DNA of 64,000 nucleotides from Thermomonas alba (GTDB taxonomy: Bacteria > Pseudomonadota > Gammaproteobacteria > Xanthomonadales > Xanthomonadaceae), in the NCBI RefSeq assembly GCF_022419205.1, contig NZ_JAJOZU010000002.1, positions 434,001 through 498,000 of the forward strand. Direction: 5' to 3'. This document shows positions 36,261-44,576 of the stretch, one piece after another (the first letter of the stretch is position 1; each line of letters starts with the position of its first letter). The position numbers and the translations under genes are program-made. The notes below the pieces were generated by a model, which saw only the letters and a list, made by a program, of their open reading frames with translations, was not told the origin of the DNA and did no database searches.

Positions 36261-37189
36261 TCACCCGCGACCCCGATGCCTTCTTCGCCTTCGCGCGTGG
36301 CGTCAAGGCCGACTTCGGTCCGGCCACGCCGCGCGCGGCGTTCCTGGTCGCGCCGGACGGCTTCCGCCTGGCCGAACAGTCGGCCCGCGACAACGCCTAC
36401 ATGGCCGACGCGGCGGCGTTCGACGCCGCGCGCGCCTCGGCCCAGCACCGCGACCTGCACCGCGCGATCTCCGCCGTGTTGCCGACGGTCTGCTTCGCCG
36501 GCGACCCGGCCACCCCGGACGCGGTGTTTCCCAACAACGTGTTCGGCACCGCGGCCGGGCGCTACGTGGTCGGCCGCATGCGCCATCCGGTGCGCCAGCG
36601 CGAAGCGGCCCGCGCCGATATTCGCGCGTTCTTCCGCGACGTCCTCGGCATGACCGAAGTCGACCTGTCCAGCCAGCCGCATGCATGCGAGCTCACGGGT
36701 TCGCTGGTGATCGACCGCGCGCGCGGGCTCGGCTACTGCGGCCTGTCCGAGCGCTGCGACGAGGCCGGCGCGCGCCTCATGCACGCGGCGTTCGGCCTGC
36801 GCGCCACCCTGCTGTTCGACCTCGCCCCCGGCGAGTACCACGCGAACGTCGTGCTGGCGGTGCTGGCCGGGCGGGCCGCCGTGGTGTGCCCGGCGGGCTT
36901 CGCCGATCCCGCGGTGGCGGAGGCCATCGCCGGCATCTACGCCCCGCACGCGGTGGTGTGCGACGCCGCCGAGCACGCGGCGTTCGTCGCCAACTGCATC
37001 GCCCTCTCGCCGGAGACGGTGTGGATGAGCGCGACGGCCGGCCGGGCGCTGGCGCCCGTGCACCGGGCGGTGCTGGCCGAGGCTGGGTTTCGGGTCGAGA
37101 CGGTCGAACTGGACGCCATCGAGGCGGCTGGCGGCTCGCTGCGCTGCTGCATCGGCGAGCTCTTCACGGGCCCGTCGGCAGGAAGCTGA
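36257..37189 (+). CDS. Amidinotransferase/arginine deiminase-family protein (CtlX-like)
   Basis: The 310-residue pentein-fold protein has VFPNNVFGT, ELTGSLVID, APGEYHANVVLAV and the catalytic Cys in GGSLRCCIGELF near the C-terminus. These correspond to the FPNN(N/W), E-x-TGS, YHxN and GGS-x-RC motifs of citrulline/dimethylarginine/arginine hydrolases. The exact substrate is undecided; CtlX-type citrulline hydrolase is one option. It is translationally coupled to dusA, an unusual partner. The arginase at 46155 shows that arginine metabolism is represented elsewhere in the window. Confidence 0.8.
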   Translation: MITRDPDAFFAFARGVKADFGPATPRAAFLVAPDGFRLAEQSARDNAYMADAAAFDAARASAQHRDLHRAISAVLPTVCFAGDPATPDAVFPNNVFGTAAGRYVVGRMRHPVRQREAARADIRAFFRDVLGMTEVDLSSQPHACELTGSLVIDRARGLGYCGLSERCDEAGARLMHAAFGLRATLLFDLAPGEYHANVVLAVLAGRAAVVCPAGFADPAVAEAIAGIYAPHAVVCDAAEHAAFVANCIALSPETVWMSATAGRALAPVHRAVLAEAGFRVETVELDAIEAAGGSLRCCIGELFTGPSAGS

Positions 37190-37205
37190 ACGCCGCGGTA
37201 TCCTG

Positions 37206-37231
37206 TTCAGGAAACTTCAGGGGGGGTTCAC
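37206..37231 (+). promoter_or_regulatory. Tandem TTCA(G/C) repeats before the phoPQ-like operon
   Basis: TTCAG occurs at 37206 and 37216 and TTCAC at 37227, a 10-11 bp period on one DNA face, like the direct-repeat boxes bound by OmpR/PhoP-type regulators. It lies ~50-77 bp before the first gene of the putative operon. Autoregulation is only a suggestion. Confidence 0.3.
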
Positions 37232-37282
37232 CCCTGGATTTCAAGAATGCCCGTCACCGCCGTGGATGATCGAACTGCCCCG

Positions 37283-37648
37283 ATGTCTCGCTTTCCGCAT
37301 GTCCCGATGAATCTGTTGGCCGCCGCCGTGCTGGGCGCGCTGCCGACGGCCTCGGCCTGGGCGCAGCAGCTGCCACCGTGGATGCAGCAGGGTGCCCCGC
37401 GCGAGCGCGCGCAGCCGGCGATGGAAATGCCGCCGCGGCGTGACACTCTGTCGGAGGCGATCCGGCGCGCCGAGCGCGACACCCGCGGCGAAGTGCTGTC
37501 GGCCGAGCGCGTCCAGTTCGACGGTCGCGACATGCACCGGGTGAAGGTGGTGGACGACCAGGGTCGGGTGCGTGTCTACATGCAGGATCCCGCTCGCCGC
37601 GGCGATGGCGGGCGACGGCCGCCGTCCGCCGCGGATGGCGGCGACTGA
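37283..37648 (+). CDS. Periplasmic PepSY-like protein preceding the PhoP-like regulator
   Basis: The 121-residue product has a signal peptide (MNLLAAAVLGALPTASAWAQ region) and a single PepSY-like unit: LSEAIRRAERDTRGEVLSAERVQFDGR followed by VKVVDDQGRVRVYMQDP. It ends in a low-complexity Gly/Arg/Pro tail. An upstream in-frame ATG at 37247 is possible. It lies 56 nt before the response regulator and is likely to be in the same operon; PepSY proteins beside two-component systems often act as periplasmic inhibitors or sensors. That role is inferred. Confidence 0.7.
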   Translation: MSRFPHVPMNLLAAAVLGALPTASAWAQQLPPWMQQGAPRERAQPAMEMPPRRDTLSEAIRRAERDTRGEVLSAERVQFDGRDMHRVKVVDDQGRVRVYMQDPARRGDGGRRPPSAADGGD

Positions 37649-37704
37649 CGCCTCGCCGTATGCGATTGCCCTCTTCTCATTTCAGCGATTCCTAAGGAGT
37701 GACC

Positions 37705-38388
37705 ATGCGTATCCTGCTCGTCGAAGACGAAGCCCCGCTGCGTGAGACGCTGGCAGCCCGCCTGAAGCGCGAAGGCTATGCAGTGGATGCCGCCCAGGAT
37801 GGCGAAGAGGGTCTGTACATGGGACGCGAGGTGCCGTTCGACGTCGGCATCATCGACCTTGGCTTGCCCAAGATGAGCGGCATGGAGCTGATCAAGGCCC
37901 TGCGCGACGAGGGCAAGAAGTTCCCGATCCTGATCCTCACCGCGCGCTCCAGCTGGCAGGACAAGGTGGACGGCCTCAAGCAGGGCGCCGACGACTATCT
38001 GGTCAAGCCGTTCCACGTCGAGGAGCTGCTGGCACGCATCAACGCGCTGATGCGCCGCGCCGCCGGCTGGAGCAAGCCGACCCTGGAATGCGGGCCGGTG
38101 ACCCTGGATCTGGCCGCGCAGACGGTCAGCGTCAACGGCAGCAACGTGGACCTGACCAGCTATGAGTACAAAGTACTCGAATACCTGATGATGCATGCCG
38201 GCGAGCTGGTCTCGAAGGCCGACCTCACCGAGCACATCTACCAGCAGGACTTCGACCGCGATTCCAACGTGCTCGAGGTCTTCATCGGCCGCCTGCGCAA
38301 GAAGCTGGACCCGGATGGCACCCTCAAGCCGATCGAGACCGTGCGCGGCCGCGGCTACCGTTTCGCCATACCGCGTAGCGGCGAGTGA
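37705..38388 (+). CDS. phoP: PhoP-like response regulator
   Basis: The 227-residue OmpR-family regulator starts MRILLVEDEAPLRETLAARL. The phospho-acceptor Asp is in VGIIDLGLPKMSG and the conserved Lys in DYLVKPFHVEELL. The winged helix contains SYEYKVLEYLMMHAGELVSKADL and VLEVFIGRLRKKL, close to PhoP. A clear AAGGAG site lies 7 nt before this ATG. It is followed by the kinase gene after 18 nt. The likely stimuli are divalent cations, pH or cationic peptides, from family knowledge. Confidence 0.9.
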   Translation: MRILLVEDEAPLRETLAARLKREGYAVDAAQDGEEGLYMGREVPFDVGIIDLGLPKMSGMELIKALRDEGKKFPILILTARSSWQDKVDGLKQGADDYLVKPFHVEELLARINALMRRAAGWSKPTLECGPVTLDLAAQTVSVNGSNVDLTSYEYKVLEYLMMHAGELVSKADLTEHIYQQDFDRDSNVLEVFIGRLRKKLDPDGTLKPIETVRGRGYRFAIPRSGE

Positions 38389-38406
38389 GCTCGCAGCGGG
38401 GCGCGC

Positions 38407-39858
38407 ATGACGACCGCGCCGGTCGACGCTGACGGAGAGACCACACCGTCGCGCAGGTACCGCTTGCGCATCGCGCAGCCGCGCTCGCTGCGCTCACGCC
38501 AGATGTGGGCGGCCAGCCTGGGCCTGGTCGCCTTCCTGGCGCTGGCCGGCTTCGCCCTCGACGGCGCGTTCCAGCGCACCGCGCAAAGCGGACTGCGCGA
38601 ACGCCTGCATAGCTATGCGCTGGCGTATGCCAACAGTGATTTTGCCCGCGACGGCAGCGTGATTCCGCCGTGGGATCCGCCGGATGCGCGCTTCCGGCGT
38701 CCCGGCAGCGGGCTGTATGCGCAGATCGTGCTCAAGGATGGGCGGTGGGAATCGGAATCCGCGCAGGGGCCGGAACTGCCGCCGGCACCGATGCTGCCGC
38801 CCGGCAAGCAGGTGTTCGAGGGGCCGCTGCCGTTTAGGCAGATCAACGGTGCGCCCGGCCTTGCCTATCGCTTCGGCTACGGGTTGACCCTGAGCGACGA
38901 CGAGGGCGGCGGCCGCGAGATCCCGTACACGGTGTACATCCTCGAGGACAGCACCGCGCTGGCGCGCCAGGTCGCGGCATTCCGCGCCGCGCTGTGGTGG
39001 TATCTCGGCGGCGCCGGCCTGGTGTTGCTGCTGCTGCAGACGTTCGTGCTGCGCTGGAGCCTGCGGCCGCTTGGGGATGTGATCGAGGAGCTCGAGCGGG
39101 TCCAGCGCGGCGAGGCGGCGGGCATGAGCCAGGCGCATCCGCGTGAGCTGGAGCCGCTGACCGAGAGCATCAATGCCTTCATCCGCAGCGAGCGCGAGAA
39201 CCTCGAGCGCCAGCGCAACACCCTGGCGGATCTCGCGCATAGCCTGAAGACGCCGCTGGCGGTGCTGCGCGCGCGCCTGGACAGCGATGCCAGCGAGGCC
39301 GAGCTGCGCCAGGAACTGGATACGCAGCTGCGGCGGATGAATGATCTGGTGAGCTATCAGCTGGCGCGCGCCGCGCGTTCCGGCCACGTGCTGTTCTCCG
39401 CGCCGGTGGAGATCGAGCCGCAGGCTGAGCAGATCGTGGTCGGTCTGGAGAAGGTGTACGCCCGCAAAGGGGTGCTGTGCGAGTTCGACATCGCGCCGGA
39501 AGCGCGTTTCCACGGCGAGCTCGGTGACCTCCAGGAGCTGCTCGGCAATCTGCTGGAGAATGCGTTCAAGTGGGCGAAGGCGCGCGTGTTGCTCAGCGTG
39601 CGCGAGATTCCAGGGCCGGCGGGGCAGCGGCCGGGGCTGCGGATCGTGGTCGAGGACGACGGCCCGGGAATCGAGGAGGCGCGCATTCCGCTGATCCTGC
39701 AGCGCGGCGTGCGTGGCGACGAGCGCGTGCAGGGTCACGGGATCGGTCTGTCGATCGTGCAGGACATCATCAAGAGCTACCGGGGGCAGCTGCACGTCGG
39801 TCGTTCCGAAGAGCTGGGCGGCGCGCGCTTCGAAGTCGAACTGCCGGGCGGGCTGTAG
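38407..39858 (+). CDS. phoQ: PhoQ-like sensor histidine kinase
   Basis: The 483-residue kinase has TM1 (about residues 33-52), a ~150-residue periplasmic PAS-like domain, TM2 (about residues 200-218), HAMP, the H-box LADLAHSLKTPLAVLRARL, N-box ELLGNLLENAFKWAKA and G-boxes VEDDGPGIEEAR and GHGIGLSIVQDI. The H-S-L-K-T-P form of the H-box is characteristic of PhoQ-type kinases. A short acidic patch LSDDEGGGRE in the sensor domain could bind cations. It pairs with the regulator upstream. Confidence 0.88.
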   Translation: MTTAPVDADGETTPSRRYRLRIAQPRSLRSRQMWAASLGLVAFLALAGFALDGAFQRTAQSGLRERLHSYALAYANSDFARDGSVIPPWDPPDARFRRPGSGLYAQIVLKDGRWESESAQGPELPPAPMLPPGKQVFEGPLPFRQINGAPGLAYRFGYGLTLSDDEGGGREIPYTVYILEDSTALARQVAAFRAALWWYLGGAGLVLLLLQTFVLRWSLRPLGDVIEELERVQRGEAAGMSQAHPRELEPLTESINAFIRSERENLERQRNTLADLAHSLKTPLAVLRARLDSDASEAELRQELDTQLRRMNDLVSYQLARAARSGHVLFSAPVEIEPQAEQIVVGLEKVYARKGVLCEFDIAPEARFHGELGDLQELLGNLLENAFKWAKARVLLSVREIPGPAGQRPGLRIVVEDDGPGIEEARIPLILQRGVRGDERVQGHGIGLSIVQDIIKSYRGQLHVGRSEELGGARFEVELPGGL

Positions 39859-39882
39859 TGCCCGGGGTGAACGGCGGAGCTT

Positions 39883-40641
39883 TCAGCGCGTCAGCAGCGG
39901 CTTGCCGTAGAAGCGTTCGAGGTGCTCGGCCACCTGCGGCATCGCCGCGCGCAGGGTGGATGGGTCGCTGAAATGGTACTCGCTGCAGACGGCAAAGAAC
40001 TCTTCCGGGGCTTCCGCCGCGTAGGGATCGATCGCCGTGTCGCGCCCGGCATCGACGGCGTCGCACAGCGCATCGTAGGCACGCTGGAAGTCGGCCGCCC
40101 ATTGTCGCTGCCAGGCACGCGGCAGCGGTGGAGTGCCGTCCATCACGCCATCCAGGGCGTCGAGCTTGTGCGCCATTTCGTGCACTGCCACGCAATATCC
40201 ATCGGTCGGGGCGGCGATGTCGGCGCACACATCCGCCCAGGACAGAACCAGCGGACCGTGCATCCAGGCCTCGCCGATCAGCTCCTGCTCGCCTTCGTGC
40301 AGCACGCCGTAGGCATCCATGTGGCTGCGGCGGGCGCGAAACGCGCCCGGATACACCACCAGTTCGTGCCAGCCGTGCAGGCCTTCGGCGCCAAACTCGA
40401 GCAGCGGCATGCAGCACAGCAGGGCCAGGCGCAGGCGCTGCACCGGGTTCAGGGTCAAGCCCGCGAGCGGGGTGATGGTCTTATCCTGCAGAAACTTCGC
40501 CGCCAGGATGCGCAGGCGCTGCTGGTACGTGGGATCCAAGCCGCGTAGCCACGGCAGTCCCGCACTGGCCTGGCGCAGCAGGGCTGGATCGAGTTCGGGC
40601 GTGGAAGCGGCGCGTTGGCGACGGCGGAACGGCCAGATCAC
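39883..40641 (-). CDS. mtfA: MtfA-family zinc peptidase (M90)
   Basis: The 252-residue protein has LLCCMPLLEFGAEGLHGW and a FQ.. core, the zinc-binding CVAVHEMAHKLD (HExxH) and the downstream ligand Glu in APEEFFAVCSEYHF, as in MtfA. In E. coli MtfA binds the repressor Mlc and so affects glucose PTS expression; no PTS gene is in view here. A GTG start (40639-40641, VIWPFRRRQ) is chosen because the conserved WPFRR N-terminus begins there. It converges on the PhoQ-like gene with a 24-bp gap. Confidence 0.9.
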   Translation of the reverse strand: MIWPFRRRQRAASTPELDPALLRQASAGLPWLRGLDPTYQQRLRILAAKFLQDKTITPLAGLTLNPVQRLRLALLCCMPLLEFGAEGLHGWHELVVYPGAFRARRSHMDAYGVLHEGEQELIGEAWMHGPLVLSWADVCADIAAPTDGYCVAVHEMAHKLDALDGVMDGTPPLPRAWQRQWAADFQRAYDALCDAVDAGRDTAIDPYAAEAPEEFFAVCSEYHFSDPSTLRAAMPQVAEHLERFYGKPLLTR

Positions 40642-40654
40642 GACAGCCGTGGGG

Positions 40655-40957
40655 TCAACGGAACATGCCCGGCAGGAAGCTGTGGAAGCGCGAGGGCAGC
40701 ATGCGGCTGTCGCCGCTGTCGCCACTGCGGGCCGGCGCCGTGGGCGCGGCCTTCGGCCTGGGTGCGCGCGCCGGATGGCTGGCAGCCACCGCGCCGTCGA
40801 TGTCCACCTCGTCCAGGCGGTCGAGCTGCGCGGGCGCCGGATCGGCGGGCGGAGCGCTCTCCGGCGCCGGATGCCGCATGTCGGCGGCCGCAGCCGGGCC
40901 GAACGCGCCCGTCAGGGCAAGGCAGACCAGCAGCTGGCGCGGGGAGGGCAGGCGCAT
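40655..40957 (-). CDS. Small secreted protein, unknown function
   Basis: The 100-residue product has a clear signal peptide (RQLLVCLALTGAFGPAAAA) followed by a proline/alanine-rich disordered stretch, LDRLDEVDIDG, and a C-terminal block SRMLPSRFHSFLPGMFR. It ends 13 nt before the mtfA start on the same strand, suggesting co-transcription. I recognise no family. The signal sequence and aromatic-basic tail argue against chance. Confidence 0.55.
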   Translation of the reverse strand: MRLPSPRQLLVCLALTGAFGPAAAADMRHPAPESAPPADPAPAQLDRLDEVDIDGAVAASHPARAPRPKAAPTAPARSGDSGDSRMLPSRFHSFLPGMFR

Positions 40958-41084
40958 GGACGGTCACCGGGCGAGGGCGGACGATGCGGATGCATTGTCC
41001 GGCTCTCGACTATAACAGTGCTGGCGGACGCGCGCTGCTGCGTCGCAGCAAGCATAGAAGCGGGCCTCTCTGCACACTGGTGGC

Positions 41085-42911
41085 ATGCACGATGCCGTTT
41101 TCGATCCCGCCCTGCCCGCGCCTGCTGCTACTGTCATCACCGCCGCCGCCTTGCGCCGCGCCCTGATCGCCGGCGCGCGCCGGGTGATCGCCGCGCGCGA
41201 GGAGCTCAATCGCATCAACGTGTTCCCGGTGCCCGATGGCGATACCGGCAGCAATCTCGCCTCGACCCTTGGCAGCGTGCTGCACGGCGTGCTCGGGCGG
41301 CGCAGCCGGCATGCCGGCGAGTTGCTGGTGCAGGTCGGCAACCAAGCGATCGACGGCGCGCGCGGCAATTCCGGGGCGATCATGGCGCAGTTCCTGGTGG
41401 GCCTGGGCGAGCACGTGCGCAGTCTGCCGCGGCTGGACGCGCCGGCGCTGGCGCAGGCGGTGCGGCGTGGCGCCGACAGCGCGCGCGCGGCGCTGGCGCA
41501 GCCGGTGGAGGGCACCATCCTGAGCGTGATCGCGGCCTTTGCCGACGCTCTGGACGAGCGCGCGCGGCGTCCTGGCTGCGGTCTGCGCGAAGCGTTTGCC
41601 GCAGGGCTGCAGCGTGCGCGGCAGGCGCTGGCCGAGACGCCGCGCCAGATGCCGATGCTGCAGAAGGCCGGGGTGGTGGATGCCGGCGCGCGCGGCTTCG
41701 TGGACTGGCTGGAAGGCATCGCCGACTACGCCGAGGCTGGTCCGCGCGCGCTGCGCGCCGGCGCGGCGGCGGTCCACATCGAGGCCGAGCCGGTGGCGCA
41801 CGTGCACGAGGACATCGACCCGCAGCGCCGGTTCTGCACCGAGTGCCTGGTGGTTGGGGAGGCGATCGACCGCGCGGCCCTGCGCGCGGCGCTGGAGGCG
41901 CAGGGCATCGATTCCCTGGTGGTGGCGGGCAGCCGCAGCCGGGTGCGCGTGCACGGCCATGCCGGCGCGCCGCAGACGCTGTTCGACGTGTGCGCCGGAT
42001 TCGGCCGGGTGGAGGCGATGAAGGCCGACGACATGCTGCTGCAGCAGCGCAGCGTGGAATCACCGGGGCAGGTGGCGGTGCTCACCGACAGCGCCGCCGA
42101 CCTTCCGCAGGAGTTGGCCGACCGCTACGGCATCCACGTGGTGCCGGTGCGGGTGAGCCTGGACGGGCGCGATTATCTCGACCGGCTGGGGCTGACCGCA
42201 GCCGAGTTCTATCGGCGCATGGCGGCCTCGGCGCAGCTGCCGCAGACCAGCCAGCCGCCGCCGGGCGATTTTCGGCGTGTGTTCGAGCACGTGCTGGCCT
42301 ACCAGCCGGCGGCGGTGTACGTGGGCCTGTCGCGGCCGCTGTCGGGCACGTTGCAGTCGGCCGAGACCGCCGCGCGCGCGCAGGCGCGGCCGCTGCGGTG
42401 CGTGGACAGCGGGCAGGTCAGCGCCGGGCAGGCGCTCTTGGCCTGGCGCGCCGGCGAACTGGCGCAGGCCGGCGCGGATGCCGAGGCGATCGCCGCCGAG
42501 ATCCGGCGGTTGCGCCCGCTCACCCGCACCTGGGCGATGGCACGCGACATCCGCCACGCCGTGCGCGGCGGCCGCATTCCGCGCTGGGCCGGCCCGCTGG
42601 TGCGCTGGACCGGGCTGACCCCGATCGCCAAGGTCAGCCCCGAGGGCCTGCTGAAGGTGGCCGGCGGGCTGCTGGCGCGGCGGCGCGCGCCGGAGGCCTT
42701 CGCCCGCCACGTCGCGCGGCGGGTGCCAGCCGGCCAGCGCTGGCGGCTGATCGTCGGGCATGCCGATGCCCTGGCCGACGGCGAGCGCCTGCTGGCGGCG
42801 CTGCGGCAGCGCCTGGACGTGGCGGAAGCGTATCTGGTCGAAGTGGGGCCGGCGGTCGGCGCGCATGCCGGCCAGGGCACCCTGGTGGTGGGGCTGCAGC
42901 CGGCGCCGTGA
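41085..42911 (+). CDS. FakA-FakB fusion (DAK2/DhaL-type kinase plus DegV domain)
   Basis: The 608-residue protein joins two functions usually encoded separately. Residues ~20-205 are a FakA/DhaL-type kinase domain with INVFPVPDGDTGSNLAS (metal-ATP acidic loop) and GARGNSGAIMAQ. Residues ~230-325 correspond to the FakA middle domain, keeping Cys251 in FCTECLV and His290/His292 in VHGH at positions matching the zinc site. Residues ~329-605 are a DegV/FakB fatty-acid-binding domain with VLTDSAADLP, TSQPPPGDF and RPLSGTLQSAE. In Gram-positives FakA phosphorylates FakB-bound fatty acid to acyl-phosphate for PlsX/PlsY. Here plsY is the next gene, 58 nt downstream. Confidence 0.88.
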   Translation: MHDAVFDPALPAPAATVITAAALRRALIAGARRVIAAREELNRINVFPVPDGDTGSNLASTLGSVLHGVLGRRSRHAGELLVQVGNQAIDGARGNSGAIMAQFLVGLGEHVRSLPRLDAPALAQAVRRGADSARAALAQPVEGTILSVIAAFADALDERARRPGCGLREAFAAGLQRARQALAETPRQMPMLQKAGVVDAGARGFVDWLEGIADYAEAGPRALRAGAAAVHIEAEPVAHVHEDIDPQRRFCTECLVVGEAIDRAALRAALEAQGIDSLVVAGSRSRVRVHGHAGAPQTLFDVCAGFGRVEAMKADDMLLQQRSVESPGQVAVLTDSAADLPQELADRYGIHVVPVRVSLDGRDYLDRLGLTAAEFYRRMAASAQLPQTSQPPPGDFRRVFEHVLAYQPAAVYVGLSRPLSGTLQSAETAARAQARPLRCVDSGQVSAGQALLAWRAGELAQAGADAEAIAAEIRRLRPLTRTWAMARDIRHAVRGGRIPRWAGPLVRWTGLTPIAKVSPEGLLKVAGGLLARRRAPEAFARHVARRVPAGQRWRLIVGHADALADGERLLAALRQRLDVAEAYLVEVGPAVGAHAGQGTLVVGLQPAP

Positions 42912-42957
42912 GTCCGCAGGCCGCGCCGCGCAGGTGCGGGCCGCGCGCGCGGCTGCG

Positions 42958-42963
42958 TATCAT
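42958..42963 (+). promoter_or_regulatory. Candidate -10 element of leaderless plsY
   Basis: TATCAT ends 6 nt before the ATG at 42970. Confidence 0.45.
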
Positions 42964-42969
42964 CCGCGC

Positions 42970-43590
42970 ATGACGATGACGCTTGCCGATGCCGGCGTGC
43001 TGCTGGCCGCCTACCTGCTGGGCTCGCTGTCTGGCAGCCTGCTGCTGGGCCGCCTGCGCGGAGTGGACATCCGCCGTCACGGCAGCGGCAACGCCGGCGG
43101 CACCAATGCGCTGCGCACCCTGGGCTGGCGCTTCGCGCTGGGAGTGGTGGCGATCGATGTCGGCAAGGGCGCGCTCGCGGCCTGGCTGGGCCTGCGCCTG
43201 GCGCCGGGCTGGGCGTATCCGGCGGCGGCGCTGGCGGTGGTCGGCCACGTGTGGCCGTTGTGGCATGGCTTCCGCGGCGGCAAAGGCGCCGCCACCGCGG
43301 TCGGCGCGCTGCTGGTGCTGTGGCCGCAAGCGGTTCTGCCGCTGCTTGCTGTGTGGGGGTTGGTGTTGCTGAGTAGCGGCTATGTCGGCCTGTCCACCGT
43401 GCTGGCCGGGCTCAGCCTGCCACTGCTCGCCTACTGGCAGGCGGCGGCGTCTGCGCGAATGGTGTTTGCGCTTGCCCTGGCGCTGTTTTTGCTGTTCACC
43501 CATCGCAGCAATCTGCAGCGGCTGTGGCGCGGCACCGAATCCCGCTTCGAACGGGCGCGCCTGTGGCACCGCTGGCGGTCGCGCGCATGA
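42970..43590 (+). CDS. plsY: Acyl-phosphate:glycerol-3-phosphate acyltransferase
   Basis: The 206-residue membrane enzyme has about five transmembrane helices and the three PlsY motifs: HGSGNAGGTNALR (motif 1), the GHVWPLWHGFRGGKGAAT region (motif 2) and TVLAGLSLPLLAYWQ/THRSNLQRLWRGTE at the end (motif 3). It transfers acyl from acyl-phosphate to glycerol-3-phosphate, the first step of phospholipid synthesis. The stop overlaps birA (ATGA). An alternative ATG two codons in (42976) exists. Acyl-phosphate could come from PlsX or from the adjacent FakA-FakB fusion. Confidence 0.95.
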   Translation: MTMTLADAGVLLAAYLLGSLSGSLLLGRLRGVDIRRHGSGNAGGTNALRTLGWRFALGVVAIDVGKGALAAWLGLRLAPGWAYPAAALAVVGHVWPLWHGFRGGKGAATAVGALLVLWPQAVLPLLAVWGLVLLSSGYVGLSTVLAGLSLPLLAYWQAAASARMVFALALALFLLFTHRSNLQRLWRGTESRFERARLWHRWRSRA

Positions 43591-44576
43591 GCGAGGGGCG
43601 TGACGAGCGCGCGCTGCTGCAGCGGCTGGCGCAAGGGCCGGTCAGCGGCGACGTGCTGGCCGGCGAGCTCGGGCTGACCCGCGCGGCGGTGTGGAAGCGG
43701 ATCGAGGCCCTGCGCGCGGCCGGCCTGGCGATCACCGCGCTGCCCGGGCGCGGCTACCATCTGGCACAGGCGCTGGATCTGCTGGAGGCGGACGCCATCC
43801 GCGCCGCGCTGCCCGCCGCCGTGCGCGCCGAGCTGGCCGCGCTGGAGGTGGCGTGGACGCTGGACTCCACCAACACCTGCCTGCTGCAGCGCGAGACCCC
43901 GGCGCGCGGCTGCGCGGTGCTGCTGGCCGAACGCCAGACCGCCGGGCGTGGGCGCCGCGGCCGCCGCTGGGCATCGCCGCTGGCGGCGCATGTGTACCTG
44001 TCGCTGGCGCGCCGCTTCGAAGGCGGGCTGGCGCGCCTGGCGGGCTTGAGCCTGGTGGCCGGGATCGCCGCCGCGGAGGCGCTGCAGGCGCTGGGATTCG
44101 CGCCGGTGCGCCTGAAGTGGCCGAACGACCTGGTGGTGGCCGAGGGCGCCGGGCTGCGCAAGCTCGGCGGGCTGCTGGTGGAAGGCGGCGGCGAGGCCGG
44201 CGGCGCGGCGCGTGCGGTGGTCGGGCTGGGCCTGAACGTGCGCATGCCGCCCGCCTTCGCCGCGGCCATCGACCAGCCCTGGATCGACCTGGCGGCCCTC
44301 GCGTCGCCGCCGCCGCCGCGCAACGCGGTGGTGGCGCAGCTGCTGCGGCACCTGCTGCCCGCGCTGGCGCAGTTCGATGCCGAAGGCCTGGCGCCATTCC
44401 TGCCGCGCTATGCCGCGCTGGATGCGCTCGCCGGGCGCCGGATATGGCTGCACGAGGCGGCCGGAACCTCTTCCGCGCAGGCGTTGGGGCTGGCCGCCGA
44501 CGGCGCGCTGCGGGTGCGCGGCGAGGACGGCCGCGAGCGCTTGCTGCACGCCGGCGAAGTGAGCGTGCGCGCATGA
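43587..44576 (+). CDS. birA: Biotin-protein ligase/biotin operon repressor
   Basis: The 329-residue bifunctional protein has an N-terminal winged helix (LLQRLAQGPVSGDVLAGELG, RAAVWKRIEALR), the biotinyl-AMP loop TAGRGRRGRRWASP, the catalytic KWPNDL, and a C-terminal SH3-like domain ending RLLHAGEVSVRA. It biotinylates acetyl-CoA carboxylase and can repress biotin genes. The start MSEGRDERALLQ overlaps the plsY stop and the stop overlaps coaX, forming a coupled plsY-birA-coaX series. Confidence 0.95.
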   Translation: MSEGRDERALLQRLAQGPVSGDVLAGELGLTRAAVWKRIEALRAAGLAITALPGRGYHLAQALDLLEADAIRAALPAAVRAELAALEVAWTLDSTNTCLLQRETPARGCAVLLAERQTAGRGRRGRRWASPLAAHVYLSLARRFEGGLARLAGLSLVAGIAAAEALQALGFAPVRLKWPNDLVVAEGAGLRKLGGLLVEGGGEAGGAARAVVGLGLNVRMPPAFAAAIDQPWIDLAALASPPPPRNAVVAQLLRHLLPALAQFDAEGLAPFLPRYAALDALAGRRIWLHEAAGTSSAQALGLAADGALRVRGEDGRERLLHAGEVSVRA

